64,000 bases of DNA from Lycium barbarum (Eukaryota > Streptophyta > Magnoliopsida > Solanales > Solanaceae). Below the pieces are notes generated by a model. That model was not told the origin of the DNA and ran no database searches. It was given only the letters and a program-made list of their open reading frames with translations. Position numbers and translations under genes: made by a program. This document shows positions 22,417 to 34,891 of the stretch, piece by piece. Location: the NCBI RefSeq assembly GCF_019175385.1, contig NC_083346.1, positions 55,271,821 through 55,335,820 of the forward strand, in the 5' to 3' direction. The first letter of the stretch is position 1. Each line of letters begins with the position of its first letter.

Positions 22417-23736
22417 GGGTTGCGATAACAAGTTATGGGAGAGGCACACTATGCCCATTATTCTGTTCATCTAGGGTCAACAAAGATGTATCATGACCTC
22501 AGATGCTTGTATTGGTGGGATGGCATGAAGAAAGATATAGCAGAGTTTTTTTCTCAGTGCCCGAATTGTCAACAGGTTAAGGTCGAGCATCAGAAGCCCG
22601 GTGGATTATTACAGGAGATAGAGATTCCAACCTGGAAATGGGAGGTAATTAATATGGACTTCGTCACAGGTTTACCTCGCACTCCGCGAAGATATGACTC
22701 TATTTGGGTTATCGTTGATATGTTGACAAAATCAACCCACTTTCTTCCAGTCAGGACTACTTATTCAACTGAGGACTATGCTAGGTTATACCTCAAGAAT
22801 ATAGTGAGACTTCACGGGGTTCCCACAACTATTATCTCCGATAGAGGAGCCCAGTTTACAGCTTACTTCTGGAGATCCTTCCAGGAGGGATTGGGGACAC
22901 AAGTGAGTCTTAGCACAGCATTCCATCCTCAGACTGACGGACAGGCTGAGGGTACTATTCAGACACTACAAGATATGTTACGGGCCTGCATTATTGATTT
23001 CAGGGGTAGCTGGGATGATCATTTGCCACTTATTGAGTTTTCCTATAATAACAGCTACTATTCGAGTATTCAGATGGCACCGTATGAGGCCTTGTATGGG
23101 AGAAAGTGCAGGTCACCTATTGGCTGGTTTGATGTTGGTGAGACTAAGTTAATAGGCCCAGATATGGTTCAGCAGGCTGTTGATAAAGTGAAGCTTATTC
23201 AGGAGAGGTTACTGGCAGCCCAGAGTCGACAGAAATCATATACAGATAATCGACGTCGACACTTAGAATTTCAGGTTGGTGATTGGGTGTTCTTGAAGGT
23301 GTCACCCATGAAGGGTGTCATGAGATTCGTCAAGAAAGGGAAGCTAAGCCCGAGGTGCATTGGGCCTTATCAGATTATCCGTAGGGTAGGCCGGGTTGCC
23401 TACGAGTTGGACCTACTGTCTAATTTGGAAGCAGTACATCCAGTCTTTCACGTGTCAATGCTTCGCAAATGTGTAGGCGATCCTTCCAGAGTATTTCCCG
23501 TAGATGATGTCCAGGTGACAGAGGAGTTATCCTACGAGGACCAGCCTATAGCCATACTTGATCGGCAGATTAGGAGATTGCAAACCAAAGATGTGGCTTC
23601 CGTCAAAGTATTATGGCGAAACAACAATAGAGAAGAGATGACCTGGGAAGCCGAGGAGGAGATGAAGAATAATTACCCTTACTTGTTCCCTACGCCTACA
23701 GGTAACCTAAACTTCTCACTCTATTATATTGATTGA
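22417..23736 (+). CDS. Integrase and chromodomain-like C-terminus of element A2 (pol fragment)
   Basis: Integrase joins element cDNA to chromosomal DNA. Homology begins at 22417, with TAA at 22426-22428 where a Gln is expected; the longest open part starts at ATG 22435 (433 residues). Counting from there: zinc-binding HHCC H12, H20, C42, C45; catalytic D75, D136 and E172 (D136 to E172 spacing 35); a conserved VGDWVFLKVSPMKG C-terminal region; and a chromodomain-like segment at about 373-413 ([27 protein letters not shown]), typical of chromoviruses and thought to read heterochromatin marks. The upstream pol is missing because A1 is inserted here. The frame itself is intact. Polypurine tract and 3' LTR follow. 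Confidence 0.92.
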
Positions 23737-23808
23737 CCGATGAAACTATATGTTATAACAATAAGGGAGACTTCCCTAAAATTCATATAAAACCTTACGG
23801 GACCAATT

Positions 23809-23845
23809 CAACATTTGAGGACGAATGTTCTAAAGGGGGGAAGGA
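23809..23845 (+). promoter_or_regulatory. Inverted repeat and polypurine tract of A2
   Basis: CAACATTTG/CGAATGTTC arms (23809-23830) precede AAAGGGGGGAAGGA (23832-23845), the plus-strand primer site, directly before the LTR. 23737-23808 is untranslated sequence with nothing recognised. Confidence 0.85.
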
Positions 23846-26232
23846 TGTTATATCCCCTATTTTTATACGTCGAGTTATTCGCAAGAGAATCGACTCAAGT
23901 TAAAGACGGGATCATTTTCGGATACGAAATAGGAACCTTTAATTTTCAATTTTAATTAGAACATAAATTGTTTACAAATTTTATTTAGTGTAGAAATATT
24001 ATTAGAGATTAAGGATTAATTAATTGTGATTAGATTAATAAGTAAGAATTAGTGATTAATTAAATTAATTAAGCCTAATTACTACAGTGGGCCCCACCCG
24101 AATTAAAAAAATATATAAATTCAAGAAGTGGATTAATGAGTCACAAGTGAGGGGGCACGTGTCCTCCTAGGAATAATCATATATATAGGAAGTAAGATGA
24201 ACAAATTCTCATTTTTCATTCATTTTCAAAGAAAATCAAAGAAAACAAATCATCAACTCCTCCTTTGCTGCTCTCGGCCAGCCATGGTGTTGAAGAGAAA
24301 TTGTGAATCTTGAATGTCTTGATCAAGTTTCAAGTGCAATACAAATTCAAGGAGGTGATAGCAACATTGGATATTAAGTTGGAGAAGAAGAAATTGTAAA
24401 ATTGGAGCAATTGAGTGTAGAAATTCCTCTGAGAAAAATTTGGTAAGATTTTCTTATTTTGTGGTATAATGGTGTTAATAGTGTTGTAAAGGAATTATTA
24501 AAATTGAATTGGACGAAATTGGAAGTAAGAAAAAGCATAAAATTGATGTTAGAATTGTTATGGGCTGAATTGTAAGAATTTTATATGTATATCTCTATTA
24601 TTGGTATTTCTGTGTTAACAGGAGGATAATTGGAAATTCGGGTTAGGAGAATATATAGGGGAAATGCTGCCCGATTTTCGTTAAGTCCTTAACTAATGAA
24701 AAACCCTAAACGAGAAAGTATAAGTTAAAGAATAAGTTTTATAAGCGATGGGCTACGGATTTACGAACTAGAAAGTATAGTTACTAATGATAACGTTACT
24801 TTTATATTAAATAGGCTAAAAGAGCGACAAAGCGAACGGGTTTACAAATAGTCGTTAACAGGTATGTAAAGTTGTCCCTTCTTTCTTTTGGCATGTCTTA
24901 GATTTAAGTGATGAATGATATGAGCTTTGGGGTAATTCTATTCATAAGTTTTGAGTGTGATTCATGATTCTAATTCACTTCTTGATGTTAGAACTCTTAA
25001 GTGATTGAGCTTCCCTCTTCAGTTTCCTATACGTTGGATAGTAGTCGATATATATAAGCTCCTATTGTTAGAAACTCTACGATAACTAATGTCCTTGACT
25101 TCTATAAGCTGTTTCATACTATATTGACATATGTCTATGATTCCTAAGGCTCTTTTGATATTATTTATGATGACATTCGAGGGATATTTGATATGATTGT
25201 CGCTATTGATACTCAGGTGTAAATCCCTTCTTCTTATTCTGTTTGAGTCTTGATAATGTTTTAAATTGCATATGGTTGCTCACTACTCTGCTCGTGCATG
25301 CCTCAATATGTCTTTCACCGAGTCCCGGGCCGGGTATATTATCGTGCACAGTTCCACTGCATTGTTCACCGTGTCCCTCACTAGAGGGCCGGAATATGAT
25401 ATATATATATATATATATGATGGTGTTATGCTGTATTATAGAGTTATGTTGTGTTATGGAGTTATGTTGTGTTTTGGCATTGTGATGTGTTTATGGTGTT
25501 ATGCGGTGTTATGGCGCCAAAGACGGGGTGGCGACCATGTTCACCGAGTCCCATAATGGGCTGGATATGATATATGATGATGACATGCATGATTTATGTT
25601 TCAAAGGCAAGTGTTTTGGTATTTTGGACATTGTACTTATTTTCTGTACTCCTTATTTCTGTTATGATCCTTTTTACTGTATTTCATGCTTTATATACTC
25701 AGTACATATTCCGTAATGACCCCCTTTCTTCGGGGCACTGCGTTTCATGCCCGCAGGTACAGACACTCGATTTGGTGGTCCCTCATCTTAGGAGTCCCTT
25801 TCAGCTGTCTTGGAGAGCTCAGTTGTTCCGGAGCCTAGATTTTGGTACAGACCTTCTGATGTGTATATATATATGTTTGTCTAGGGGTACGACGGGGCCC
25901 TGTCCCGTCATATTTGACTGTTGATACTCTTAGAGGTCTGTAGACATGTATGTGGGTTGCATACAGATTTGATCAGCTGTGTCTATATAGTTATTGTGGA
26001 TGTTCTGTCGTTGTAGCAGCCTTGTCGGCTTGCATAATATTCTGATATGTAGTGGCAGCCTTGTCGGTTTGCGTAGCATAATGATATATACAGTGGCAGC
26101 CTCATCGGCTTGCGTATGTTATTACGATATGATTGATTGAGGACCTATAGTATCAGTTCGATTATGTTTGACAGGTACATATGGGTGTCCAGCTCGGGCA
26201 CTAGTCATGGCCCACGGGGCTGGGTCGTGACA
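23846..26232 (+). repeat. 3' LTR of element A2
   Basis: 2387 bp, TGTTATATCCCC...GGGTCGTGACA. Related to the A1 LTR mainly in its last 600 bp. Splice-donor-like block 24859-24902, short AT run near 25400, double hairpin 25687-25751, and three repeats of TGGCAGCCTTGTCGG type at 26008-26115. It is followed by TCTCA (26233-26237), the expected right target-site copy; the left copy is outside the window. Confidence 0.88.
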
Positions 26233-26297
26233 TCTCATACCCTCTTCCAATCATTCTTAACAACCCGATTAGCTGCATCTTTTCTGGACGAAGGCAT
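26233..26297 (-). pseudogene. gag N-terminus of element G, cut by A2
   Basis: On the minus strand, ATG at 26295-26297 opens a 20-residue basic peptide (MPSSRKDAANR), similar in position and start to other Gag proteins here, which stops at the A2 insertion point. The leader at 26298-26453 has nothing else recognisable. Confidence 0.55.
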
Positions 26298-26453
26298 CTC
26301 TGTAAACCTACCTCAGCGTATACATTAGAATTGACTTCCTAAAACTCAGGTCTATCGCATGATCTTGGACAAGAAAGGAAGGTACCATATTAAATGTCTC
26401 TCTATAATCAAGACTCTACTAGACACGACTTATAGATTCCCTAGGACAGACCT

Positions 26454-26465
26454 GCTCTGATACCT
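26454..26465 (-). promoter_or_regulatory. Primer-binding site of element G (degenerate)
   Basis: The minus strand reads GGTATCAGAGC shortly after the LTR end GGTGTGA. This fixes G as a minus-strand element whose 5' LTR is at 26471-29072. Confidence 0.7.
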
Positions 26466-26470
26466 AGTTT

Positions 26471-29072
26471 TTCACACCCCAAACAAGAAGGGCACGACTG
26501 GCACCCGAATCTTACTTACCGAGCACCAACCTAATGCAAATTAATGACCATTCTAGTGTATATAAGTTGGCATGGAGGCTATCAAACGATAATCTAAAGA
26601 AGCATGAGAGACTATCCAACGATAAATGACCCAAAAGGACATACATAAGTGAATACATAGGACATATAGGCCGACGGGGCCATACAAACGTCTATAAACA
26701 GGACATTGGTCTACAAGCCTCTAGAGAGTACGTAAACATCATAAGGTCGGTATAGGGCCCCGCCATACCCATAAGCATATACACATAAGAATATCGACTC
26801 AAAGGCAACTCCAGAGGAAGTGAAGTGCACCAACACCTTCCGTTGAGCTGATAACCTACTGAGAAGGATCCTCAACCTGTCTATCAGGACATGCAGGCAT
26901 GAAATGGAGCGACCCCAAGCAAATGAGGACGTCAGTATGAATAAAGTACAGAGTATGTAAGACTGAAAAGCATAAGTAAAAGTAGTAATGTAAATAGAGA
27001 TAAGGAAGAGACAACCCGTAACTCTGAATGCCGCTGAGGGCTTATGACATGCATGCTTTCATTTAAAAAAATATACATTTACATAAGCCACTCTATGGGG
27101 CTGTAACATCATTATCGAACCACTCTTTGGGGATAACATCATCATAACATACCCAACTGCAGTGGTGTGCACAATAGGTATTGCACTCAACCGACAATAG
27201 TGCGGATCGGTGTCATAAAATAGATACATATATATAATGCATGATAGACTCGTGGAATAGCATTCTTAACCTTTTAGAGTGATGTAAGGTTGATAAACCT
27301 CTGAACACGTTATGTGAGCTAACTCATCAACATATGATGTCATAAGAAGCAGAAAATACCATCAACATACGATTCATTAGGAATCAAAAATCAATGTAAT
27401 CCGGATCAAAAATACATCACGAAAGACAATGAACATAAGCTTATAAACAACTAAGAGTAGAGTCGTTCATGAATATAATTCATTTATGTTTTGTTCGTTT
27501 GGAATCATGCCAAAAGAAAGTAAGAACGTGCCTTAACATACCTCACGTTGAGCCATAGCGTATTAAGCCGGAATAAGCCACCTTCACGCCTAAGTCTACA
27601 ACCAAAAATAAGGGTACCAATTTTAATTATGAGTATTTCAACAATCCCCAGTCAAGCGGCGGCAAGCTCATTCTATATAAAATTGGACAACATCTCCCCC
27701 ATTTTCCTTACTTTCCCAAGTCCATAAAAACAACTAGAACACATATAGCCTTTAACTATATACTTGCAGGACCACAACACGCCCAATAACCAGACAACAC
27801 AAATCAATCTAGACAACAATAAGTGCACAAACGTCAGCAACGAAACTACTATTTGTCACGACGAGCGGGAAGCTCAGATTAGAACCAAAACCCAACTCTT
27901 TTTCCCATCTCCCCCATACTTACAACACCATCAACAGGTCTAGCTTATAAACATATATATTGACAGGACATTCCACTCTTATATCTACCTTTAAAATGAC
28001 ATTAAACTGCAGAACAAGTGTTAACAACAACATAAACAACTTCTAGGTGTTATATGGCCACTTCTCCTTCTTATAACGCCATCTTCATAACCAACACAAA
28101 TAAAAGCATAAAAACAACAACCACATCATAACCAAACTATTTTCAATATTTTCTAGCCATAAGAAGTCATATATATCAGCCCAAAATTGTCCAATAAAAG
28201 GAAATGACATTTTATAATATTTCAAGTACTATCTTGTATATTCCTCACCCAAACAACTAAACCAACACCTAGTTAAGCTTAAGAACAAGAAATAGGGTGT
28301 TATCTTAACCTATAGTCATAAAAAACTGGAAGAAAAAATTTCCTTAACTTACAAGCACCCTCAAAGCCATCACAACACCGTGGAAACACCTTTCTTCAGT
28401 TAAAGTAGCTTCTGAGGTTGGGTTTAGGTAAAACCACCTTGTATTCACTTTGAAACCTTGGAGAAATGTTAGAGAGATGTTGAGAGAGTGTGGGAACTGA
28501 CCTTGGTTGGAAATGACCAAAAATGAGCCTTTCAACCACTTTAAAACGTTCCAAGGTCGGCCACCGCCTAACTGGGTCCAAAAAGGAGCTGCTTGCACAG
28601 TCTTGCGAAAACGCGAATATCTCTATACTCTGATGTTGCATTGATAAACGGTTTAATGTTTTGGATACTAGACACTTAGAACATTAATATTTTGGTGGAT
28701 CACCGCGTAACTCCAAGTATATTGGGAGAAAAGCTGAGCGACATTAGACTCTAATTTCGGTAAAATTATGAACGTCACTTGCGATAACTTTCGCCGACTT
28801 CTGTTTTACAACTGGATTGACTAAGAAACTTAACATATGAATATTATACGATTCAAGTACCTTGAAACACAACCTCCGTAGCTTATTAAGAACTCCCGAT
28901 TTAACCTCGAATGTACAGGTTATAATATCCTTGATTCGTTTAACCTCCAACCGTCACGATACTTCCTTAACACTTGTTTTAACCCATCATTATCTTTGTA
29001 AAGGTCCTTAAACTCTCTGGCTCATATTGATTCACTTAATATGAATTATAACATGAAGTACAGGGTGTAACA
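26471..29072 (-). repeat. 5' LTR of element G (old, minus strand)
   Basis: About 2.6 kb. On the minus strand it begins TGTTACACCCTG at 29072 and ends near 26471 in GGGGTGTGA, with the terminal CA mutated. The splice-donor-like block with GAGGTATGTTAAGGC and GGCATGATTC is kept at 27505-27548, and a degraded double hairpin lies near 26896-26963. Strong divergence marks it as one of the oldest elements here. No other gene seen in the interval. Confidence 0.75.
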
Positions 29073-29159
29073 TTCAGGTTTCATAAGTTACAGGGTGGTA
29101 TGCTCGGTCAAGTATGGTACTGGGTGTCGATGTCACCTCCCGGGATTTGGGGCGTGACA
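29073..29159 (+). repeat. Short LTR-end fragment
   Basis: 87 bp ending GGGGCGTGACA, like a plus-strand LTR terminus, set between LTR G and integrase remnant H. Its remainder is not in view. Confidence 0.5.
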
Positions 29160-29160
29160 A

Positions 29161-29858
29161 TATAATGCTAGTATCAGTATGGAACTATTTGAATCCTTGT
29201 ATAAGGGAAGGTGTAGATCACCTATTAGTTAGTTTGAAGTTGGCAATGAAGGAAATTATTTTGGGACAAGACTTGGTCCACCAGGCTATAGAGAAAGTTA
29301 AGTTGATTCAGGAGCATTTGGAAATGGCACAAAGTAGCCAGAAGTCCTATTTAGGTATGCGACATAGAGATTTAGAATTCTATTTTGATGATTGGGTGTT
29401 CTTGAAAGTTGTGCCTATGAAGGGCATTATGAGATTTGGGAAGAAGGGAAAGCTCAATCCCTGATATGTTGGACAATAAGGATCCTGTGAAGAGTTGGTC
29501 AAGCTTATGACCTAAGTTACCACCAGGGTTGGTTGCTGTACACCAAGTATTTGTTGTGACCTTGATGAAAAAAATTCATGGAGATCCATCTCTATTTGTT
29601 CCTACGTAACAAAACGCAATTAAATATAGCCTCTCTTGCGAAAATATTCTAGTGGCTATTCTTGATCGTCAAGCTCGCAAGTTGAGGACTAAGGAAGTCG
29701 CTTCAATGAAAGTGCTACAAAGGAACCAGAATATGGAAGAGGTTACATGGGAAGTCGAAAAGGACATGAAATTCAAATATGCTCACTCATTGAAGGACAA
29801 GCAGAAAATGTCTAAGATAGGTTCCCAATGTGAGTATTCAGATCGCATGTCAGTTTAG
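29161..29858 (+). pseudogene. Integrase C-terminus and chromodomain relic (element H)
   Basis: Recognisable in shifting frames: a segment equivalent to the [26 protein letters not shown] region of element B (29161-29227, TAG near 29232), then LGQDLVHQAIEKVKLIQEHLEMAQSSQKSY and FDDWVFLKVVPMKGIMRFGKKGKLNP up to a stop at 29462-29464, then AILDRQARKLRTKEVASMKVLQRNQNMEEVTWEVEKDM (29652-29780), the chromodomain-like tail. Far more decayed than the A2 or B copies. The catalytic domain is absent. Confidence 0.85.
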
Positions 29859-30063
29859 TGTTTAGATCCGATCGCCACTCAGCATTCAGATCTCCTATTG
29901 TAACATTCATGTTTCGGCATTCATATCTTATGTTATGATATTCATGTTTTCACTTATTCAGATCTCATGTCAGTTCAAAACTCATGTATCCATGTCAACC
30001 AGTATTCATGAATTTATGTCAATATAGTATTCATATTCCATTTCGTGCTCCTCGCATCCATGT
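29859..30063 (+). repeat. Imperfect ATTCAGATC/ATTCATGTT repeats
   Basis: Short AT-rich tandem-like motifs (CATTCAGATC, CATTCATGTTT) follow the chromodomain relic. No polypurine tract is visible before the LTR at 30064, so that LTR does not appear to be the 3' LTR of H. Confidence 0.4.
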
Positions 30064-31135
30064 TGTTACACCTCGAAATTTTTTTGTTCATGCACAGTGA
30101 ATAGACTGAAGATGAGTACGACTTATACGATGTTTTGATAAGTAAGAAATAGCATTTGACGATCCTAATCAAAATTTTAAAGACCTTGAAGGTGAGGGAA
30201 GAAAGTTGTCAAGAAAGGCAAGGCATACGTTGTGTATCAGAAAGAATTATGAGTAACGAGTCAATGATGATTTAATGATGCTTTGGAGAATAGTAATAAC
30301 GTCCCTTAGATTGGTATTGAAGTGTTAAACAAGTGTTAAGAAGGTTCCATAAGGATTGGAGATCAAACGAGTCGACGAGAACGAAATCGGATTAGCTATG
30401 CATTATACGGCCCAACATACTGGCCTTATAAATTATACTGGCCGTATGTTAGGCCGTATATTTAGCCAAGAGGGGCAAAGTTCGCTGGACCAAACATACG
30501 GCCGTACATACGGCCCGTATAAAAGATACGGACCGTATGTTGGTCCGTATATCCTTGTCGGGACAGATTTCATGATTTATATGAGAGGACCCAAGTTCAT
30601 TTTATTTCATTTCATTTTCACCTCTCACTTCAAGAACACTCTAGAAAACCCTCTCTACTCTTCATCCACAAGAAACCAAGGGAAATCCATGATCAACTTC
30701 ATCAAATCCACAAAATCAAGTGTATGAAACCTATCAAAGTTCATCTAAGTCAAGGAATCCCAAAGGAAGTGAGCTAGGGTTTTTTTGCAAGAAGAGAATT
30801 CCCACTCAAGGCTTATTCATCCATTATCTAAGGTGAGTTTTATGATCATTCTTGGTTGTTTAAGGTGGTGAAAGTTAAAAACACTTGGATTGTAGAATGA
30901 TATAGGAAATGGGTCATGAATGTGTGAATAGTGACCTTGTTGGGTAAAGGTTTGGATTGAGCCATAATTATCGATATGTTGTGATTGTATATATGTTATG
31001 AATGACGTTTGGAACGTGGGATAGGTATTATATGTGAGAAAATGCAATAATGAATTATGATCATGATTATGGAGAAATTGGAGTGAAATGGTGAAATGTG
31101 GGTAATGTAGATGAATGGTGGTTGTTGTTTGCGAT
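30064..31135 (+). repeat. LTR of element C (F family), first piece
   Basis: Starts TGTTACACCTCG, as does the solo LTR at 54161. Contains the CGTATGTTGG palindrome cluster 30400-30563. Stops at the target duplication GCGAT (31131-31135) of element D; the sequence resumes at 50345, as judged from the uninterrupted copy near 55215. Confidence 0.85.
30400..30563 (+). repeat. Cluster of CGTATG-type palindromes
   Basis: Many copies of ATACGG(A/C)CCGTATGTTGG(T/C)CCGTAT-like inverted repeats within 160 bp. The same cluster is at 54508-54662 (plus) and 53945-54100 (minus) in F-family LTRs. Could form hairpins or act as a dense protein-binding array. Confidence 0.75.
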
Positions 31136-31713
31136 TGTTATAGCCCGCATTTTGTACGTCCGGATATTTCGAGATCGACGTGGCAAATGAAGGGCAAGAC
31201 CATTTTCAAAAATTATTTTTGATGTATAAGTTGTTATGAATATTGTTTATGAATATTATTGTATGGAAATATTGAGAAAGGTTAAGGGTAAAAAGGGAAA
31301 TTCGCAAAATGGTTCATGGTAATATTGTGGAAGCCTGGGGGCAAAATGGTAATTTCACAAATATTCAAGAAAATTCTTGAAATTTCCAAGTTGCTCGTGT
31401 GGCATGGGAAACATGTGCTCACATTTTTATTAAATGGGGGGCTAATTATAAATAATAAAAATACATGGGCCAAAGCTTGCTTAAGAAGACACTTAGTCTT
31501 CTTTGACCATTTCAAGAAGTTTCAAGAAAATGGAGAAGGGAGACATGTGTCCATACTCCTACTCAAGGGACCTAAATATATATATATATAGCTAAATGGG
31601 GAAAAGAATAGACAAGATATATTTGTCTTCATCTTTTAAAAAGATGAAGAAACTTGGAGAAAATAGAAGAAAATTCCAAGGGGCCATTCGGCCATGGCTA
31701 TGGAGAATTGACT
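31136..31713 (+). repeat. 5' LTR of element D, first piece
   Basis: Starts TGTTATAGCCCGC. Closely matches 47488-48066 of the 3' LTR, which passes uninterrupted through the site where B is inserted here. Confidence 0.9.
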
Positions 31714-33655
31714 TGTCACGACCCAACTCCGTAGGCCGTGACTCGTGCCCGAATTGGACACTCATATTATATGTTAACTATAGTCATTTACAATTAGCAT
31801 GTCATGATCTCATTTGTATATAAAAAGATAGGGAGTTATTTTAAATTCGTCATGTTTTGTATGTCTTAGTCACCTGTCTCCCGAGGAGTTGCACTTTTCA
31901 AACAACAACATATATATATATATAATCCTAAGCAAGCCGACAAGGCTGCCACGATATACAAAATACCAAACATACACATATATGCAAGCCGACAAGGCTG
32001 CCATTATGAATGGGTACGCCCCAAACTTAAGTCAAAACATAAAACGCATCAACAACTGTAAACAGACCCACACAGATGTCCACAGACCTCTAAGAGTAAT
32101 GACCGTATTATGTGGCGGGACAGGGCCCCGCCGTACCCAAACAAACACATACGAGCACAACATAAGGAGATTATACCACAAGCTAGCTCCGGAACAAAGG
32201 AGCAGTCCAAAATAGTTGAATGATGACCTAAGTTGGCGGATCTCCGAAACGAGCGTCAGTACCTGCGGGCATGAACGCAGCCCCCCGAAGAAAGGGGGTC
32301 AGTACAGAATATGTACTGAATATGTAAAGCTTGAAACATAGTAATAGACTTATATTGAGACAAGGTGTATAGGATTCAATGCAACAACCAGACTTTCATA
32401 AATTTTGCCTTTGAATATATTTCATCTGTATCGTTCTCATATCAATGTCATTATATAGTTTCGTAATCAAAGCTGCATAGTCATTCTGTATATAACATAT
32501 ATAACGTGTCCCGGCCCTTTTTATGAGGGACTCGGTATTTATAATCATGGCATCATAAACATAAACATGTACGTGTCCCGGCCCTTTAATGAGGGACTCG
32601 GTAATAATGAATATATATATGCCCTCCTGGCCACCATCTCCACATCATCATATTATCATATCGTCATATCATCATCATATCATTATGTCATTATATCATC
32701 ATCATACCATCATATATATATATATATATAACGTGTCCCGGCCCTTTAATGAGGGACTCGGTGAATAATATAGTAAACATGCGCATGAAAACGTATCTTC
32801 AACACATGATTCATTTTAAATTCGAGCAAAAACAGTTCAATATCCAACATGCAACATCACAACCAAACTCCTACAATCTTTGTTCATTTACATATGTTGA
32901 TACATATTCAATTCACCAACAATACATGCACAATGAAATCAGTCATGAACTCACCTCACACACGGCTCACTCCCTACTTCAACTACAACCACAATCCAAC
33001 AACAACTTGCATGAACTATACATTCAAATCATCATGCAACACAAGAAACAACAAACATTCTTACCTTTCAATCTTGTGCTTCACTTGGCCGAAACTTCAA
33101 TCTATTTGGGTGCTTCACTTTCTTTTTTCTCTTCAACAACTAACACACCTTCTTATACACTAGATGAGGAGTAAATTTGATGGAGAAAAACTGGAATTTT
33201 TGGGCACAATTTCACCTCACTCTCTCGGCTAGCTCTTAGCCGAGAGCACCTCTCTCTACACTCTTCTTTCTCTAACTTTGGGTGTCGAAATGAATTGCTA
33301 AAGTGGAGTGAATCAGAATTTTGTGTCTATATGTCCCCCCTCCTTGACATGGACATGTGGATCACACTAAATTGAGTCAAGATTCCTTGACCACAACCTT
33401 GAAAGGCACGACCAAACATGGTCCAAAAGTGGACTGATTTTTGGTCTTTCCAATCCCACTTATTAATCCAATTATGGTTAGTTTAATCCCAATTTTCCAT
33501 TAATAGTTTAATGCCACACGAAAAATGTGGATAAATTGTGACTCGACACGAAACCGGAAGTTAAAATCTCTACTTCATATCTTAAGATAGTCTTGCCTTT
33601 AACTTGTCGCGCTTATTTTAAAACGTCCCGACGTATGAAAATACGGGACATAACA
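31714..33655 (-). repeat. 3' LTR of element B (internally deleted)
   Basis: 1942 bp. Begins TGTTATGTCCCG and ends GGGTCGTGACA on the minus strand. Compared with the 5' LTR it lacks the equivalent of 39978-41235. Contains the double hairpin (32268-32330), two CAAGCCGACAAGGCTGCCA repeats near 31935 and 31985, hairpin modules and an AT run near 32711. Confidence 0.92.
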
Positions 33656-33692
33656 TCCTCCCCCCCTTTAGAACATTCGTCCTCGAATGTTG
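33656..33692 (-). promoter_or_regulatory. Polypurine tract and adjacent inverted repeat of B
   Basis: The minus strand reads an inverted repeat (33671-33692; arms like AACATTCG/CGAATGTTC) and then AAAGGGGGGGAGGA (33656-33669) directly at the LTR border. 33693-33781 is untranslated. Confidence 0.88.
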
Positions 33693-33781
33693 ATTTTTTT
33701 TTTCCCGTTAGGTTCTATAAGGGTTTTGGGAAGGGTTTTCCTTATTGCTAACATATAAATTGAGCAGACAATTTAACACAA

Positions 33782-34891
33782 TCAAGTAAAGGAGTTTAAA
33801 TTACCTGTAGATGTGGAAAACAAGTGAGGATATTTCTTTTTCATCTCCTCTTCAGCCTCCCAAGTCATCTCCTCCCTATTATTGTTCTGCCACAACACTT
33901 TAACCGACGCTACATCTTTTGTTCGTAACCTCCTGATTTGTTGATCAAGTATGGCAATAGGTTGCTCTTCATATGAGAGCTCCTCTGTTACCTGAATATC
34001 ACCTGTAGGGAACACCCTGGAAGGATCGCCTATATACTTCCGAAGCATTGACACATGGAAGACCGGATGTACAGCTGCTAAGTCCGCTGGTAGGTCTAAC
34101 TCGTAAGCAACTTGGCCTACTTTACGGATGACCTGATAAGGTCCAATGTACCTTGGGCTCAACTTCCCTTTCTTGTCGAATCTCATAACACCCTTCATGG
34201 GTGACACTCTCAAGAACACCCAATCGCCAACCTGAAATTCCAAGTGTCGACGTCGATTATCCGCATACGCCTTCTGCCGACTCTGAGCTGCCAGTAATCT
34301 TTCCTGAATAAGTTTCACCTTATCGACAGCCTGCTGAACCATATCTGGGCCTATCAGCTTAGCCTCGCCAACATCAAACCAGCCTATAGGGGATCTGCAT
34401 TTCCTGCCATGCAGGGCTTCGTACGGCGCCATCTGAATGCTAGAGTGGTAACTATTATTGTAAGCAAACTCGATAAGCGGCAAGTGATCCTCCCAGCTGC
34501 CTTTGAAGTCAATAACACAGGCTCTCAACATATCTTGTAGCGTCTGGCTGGTGCGCTCAGCCTGCCCGTCAGTCTGAGGATGAAATGCGGTGCTGAGACT
34601 TACCTGTGTCCCTAATCCCTCCTGGAAAGATCTCCAGAAGTTAGCTGTAAACTGGGCCCCTCTATCTTCGATAATAGTTGTGGGAACTCTATGAAGTATC
34701 ACTATTTCCTTAAGATACAATCGGGCATAATCCTCAGCTGAGTACGAAGTCCTGACTGGAAGAAAGAGGGCTGATTTTGTCAGTCTATCAACAATAACCC
34801 AGACAGAGTCATTTTTCCGTGGAGTGCGAGGGAAACCTGTGACGAAGTCCATATTAATTACCTCCCATTTCCAGGTTGGGATTTCCATCTC
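33782..34891 (-). CDS. Integrase core and chromodomain-like segment of B
   Basis: 368 residues from ATG 34888. Catalytic D14, D75 and E111 (spacing 35) are present; D75 sits in IEDRGAQF where SDRG is common. [18 protein letters not shown] and [21 protein letters not shown] form the C-terminal region. [39 protein letters not shown] is the chromodomain-like tail. Closely related to the A2 product. Confidence 0.94.
   Translation of the reverse strand, partial: [369 protein letters not shown]

Noticed and set aside
12500..26232. One single element from the LTR at 12500 to the LTR at 26232
   Set aside because: The LTR ending at 26232 aligns poorly with the one ending at 14521, whereas 21706-22414 matches it closely. 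Two elements, one inside the other, fit better.
28344..28641. Overlapping 81-84 codon frames on the minus strand
   Set aside because: They are within LTR G, with no family resemblance and no conserved partner.
30064..31135. 3' LTR of the element whose integrase relic is at 29161-29858
   Set aside because: There is no polypurine tract or inverted repeat before 30064, and the LTR continues (via 50345 and 60394) into a gag, so it is a 5' LTR.
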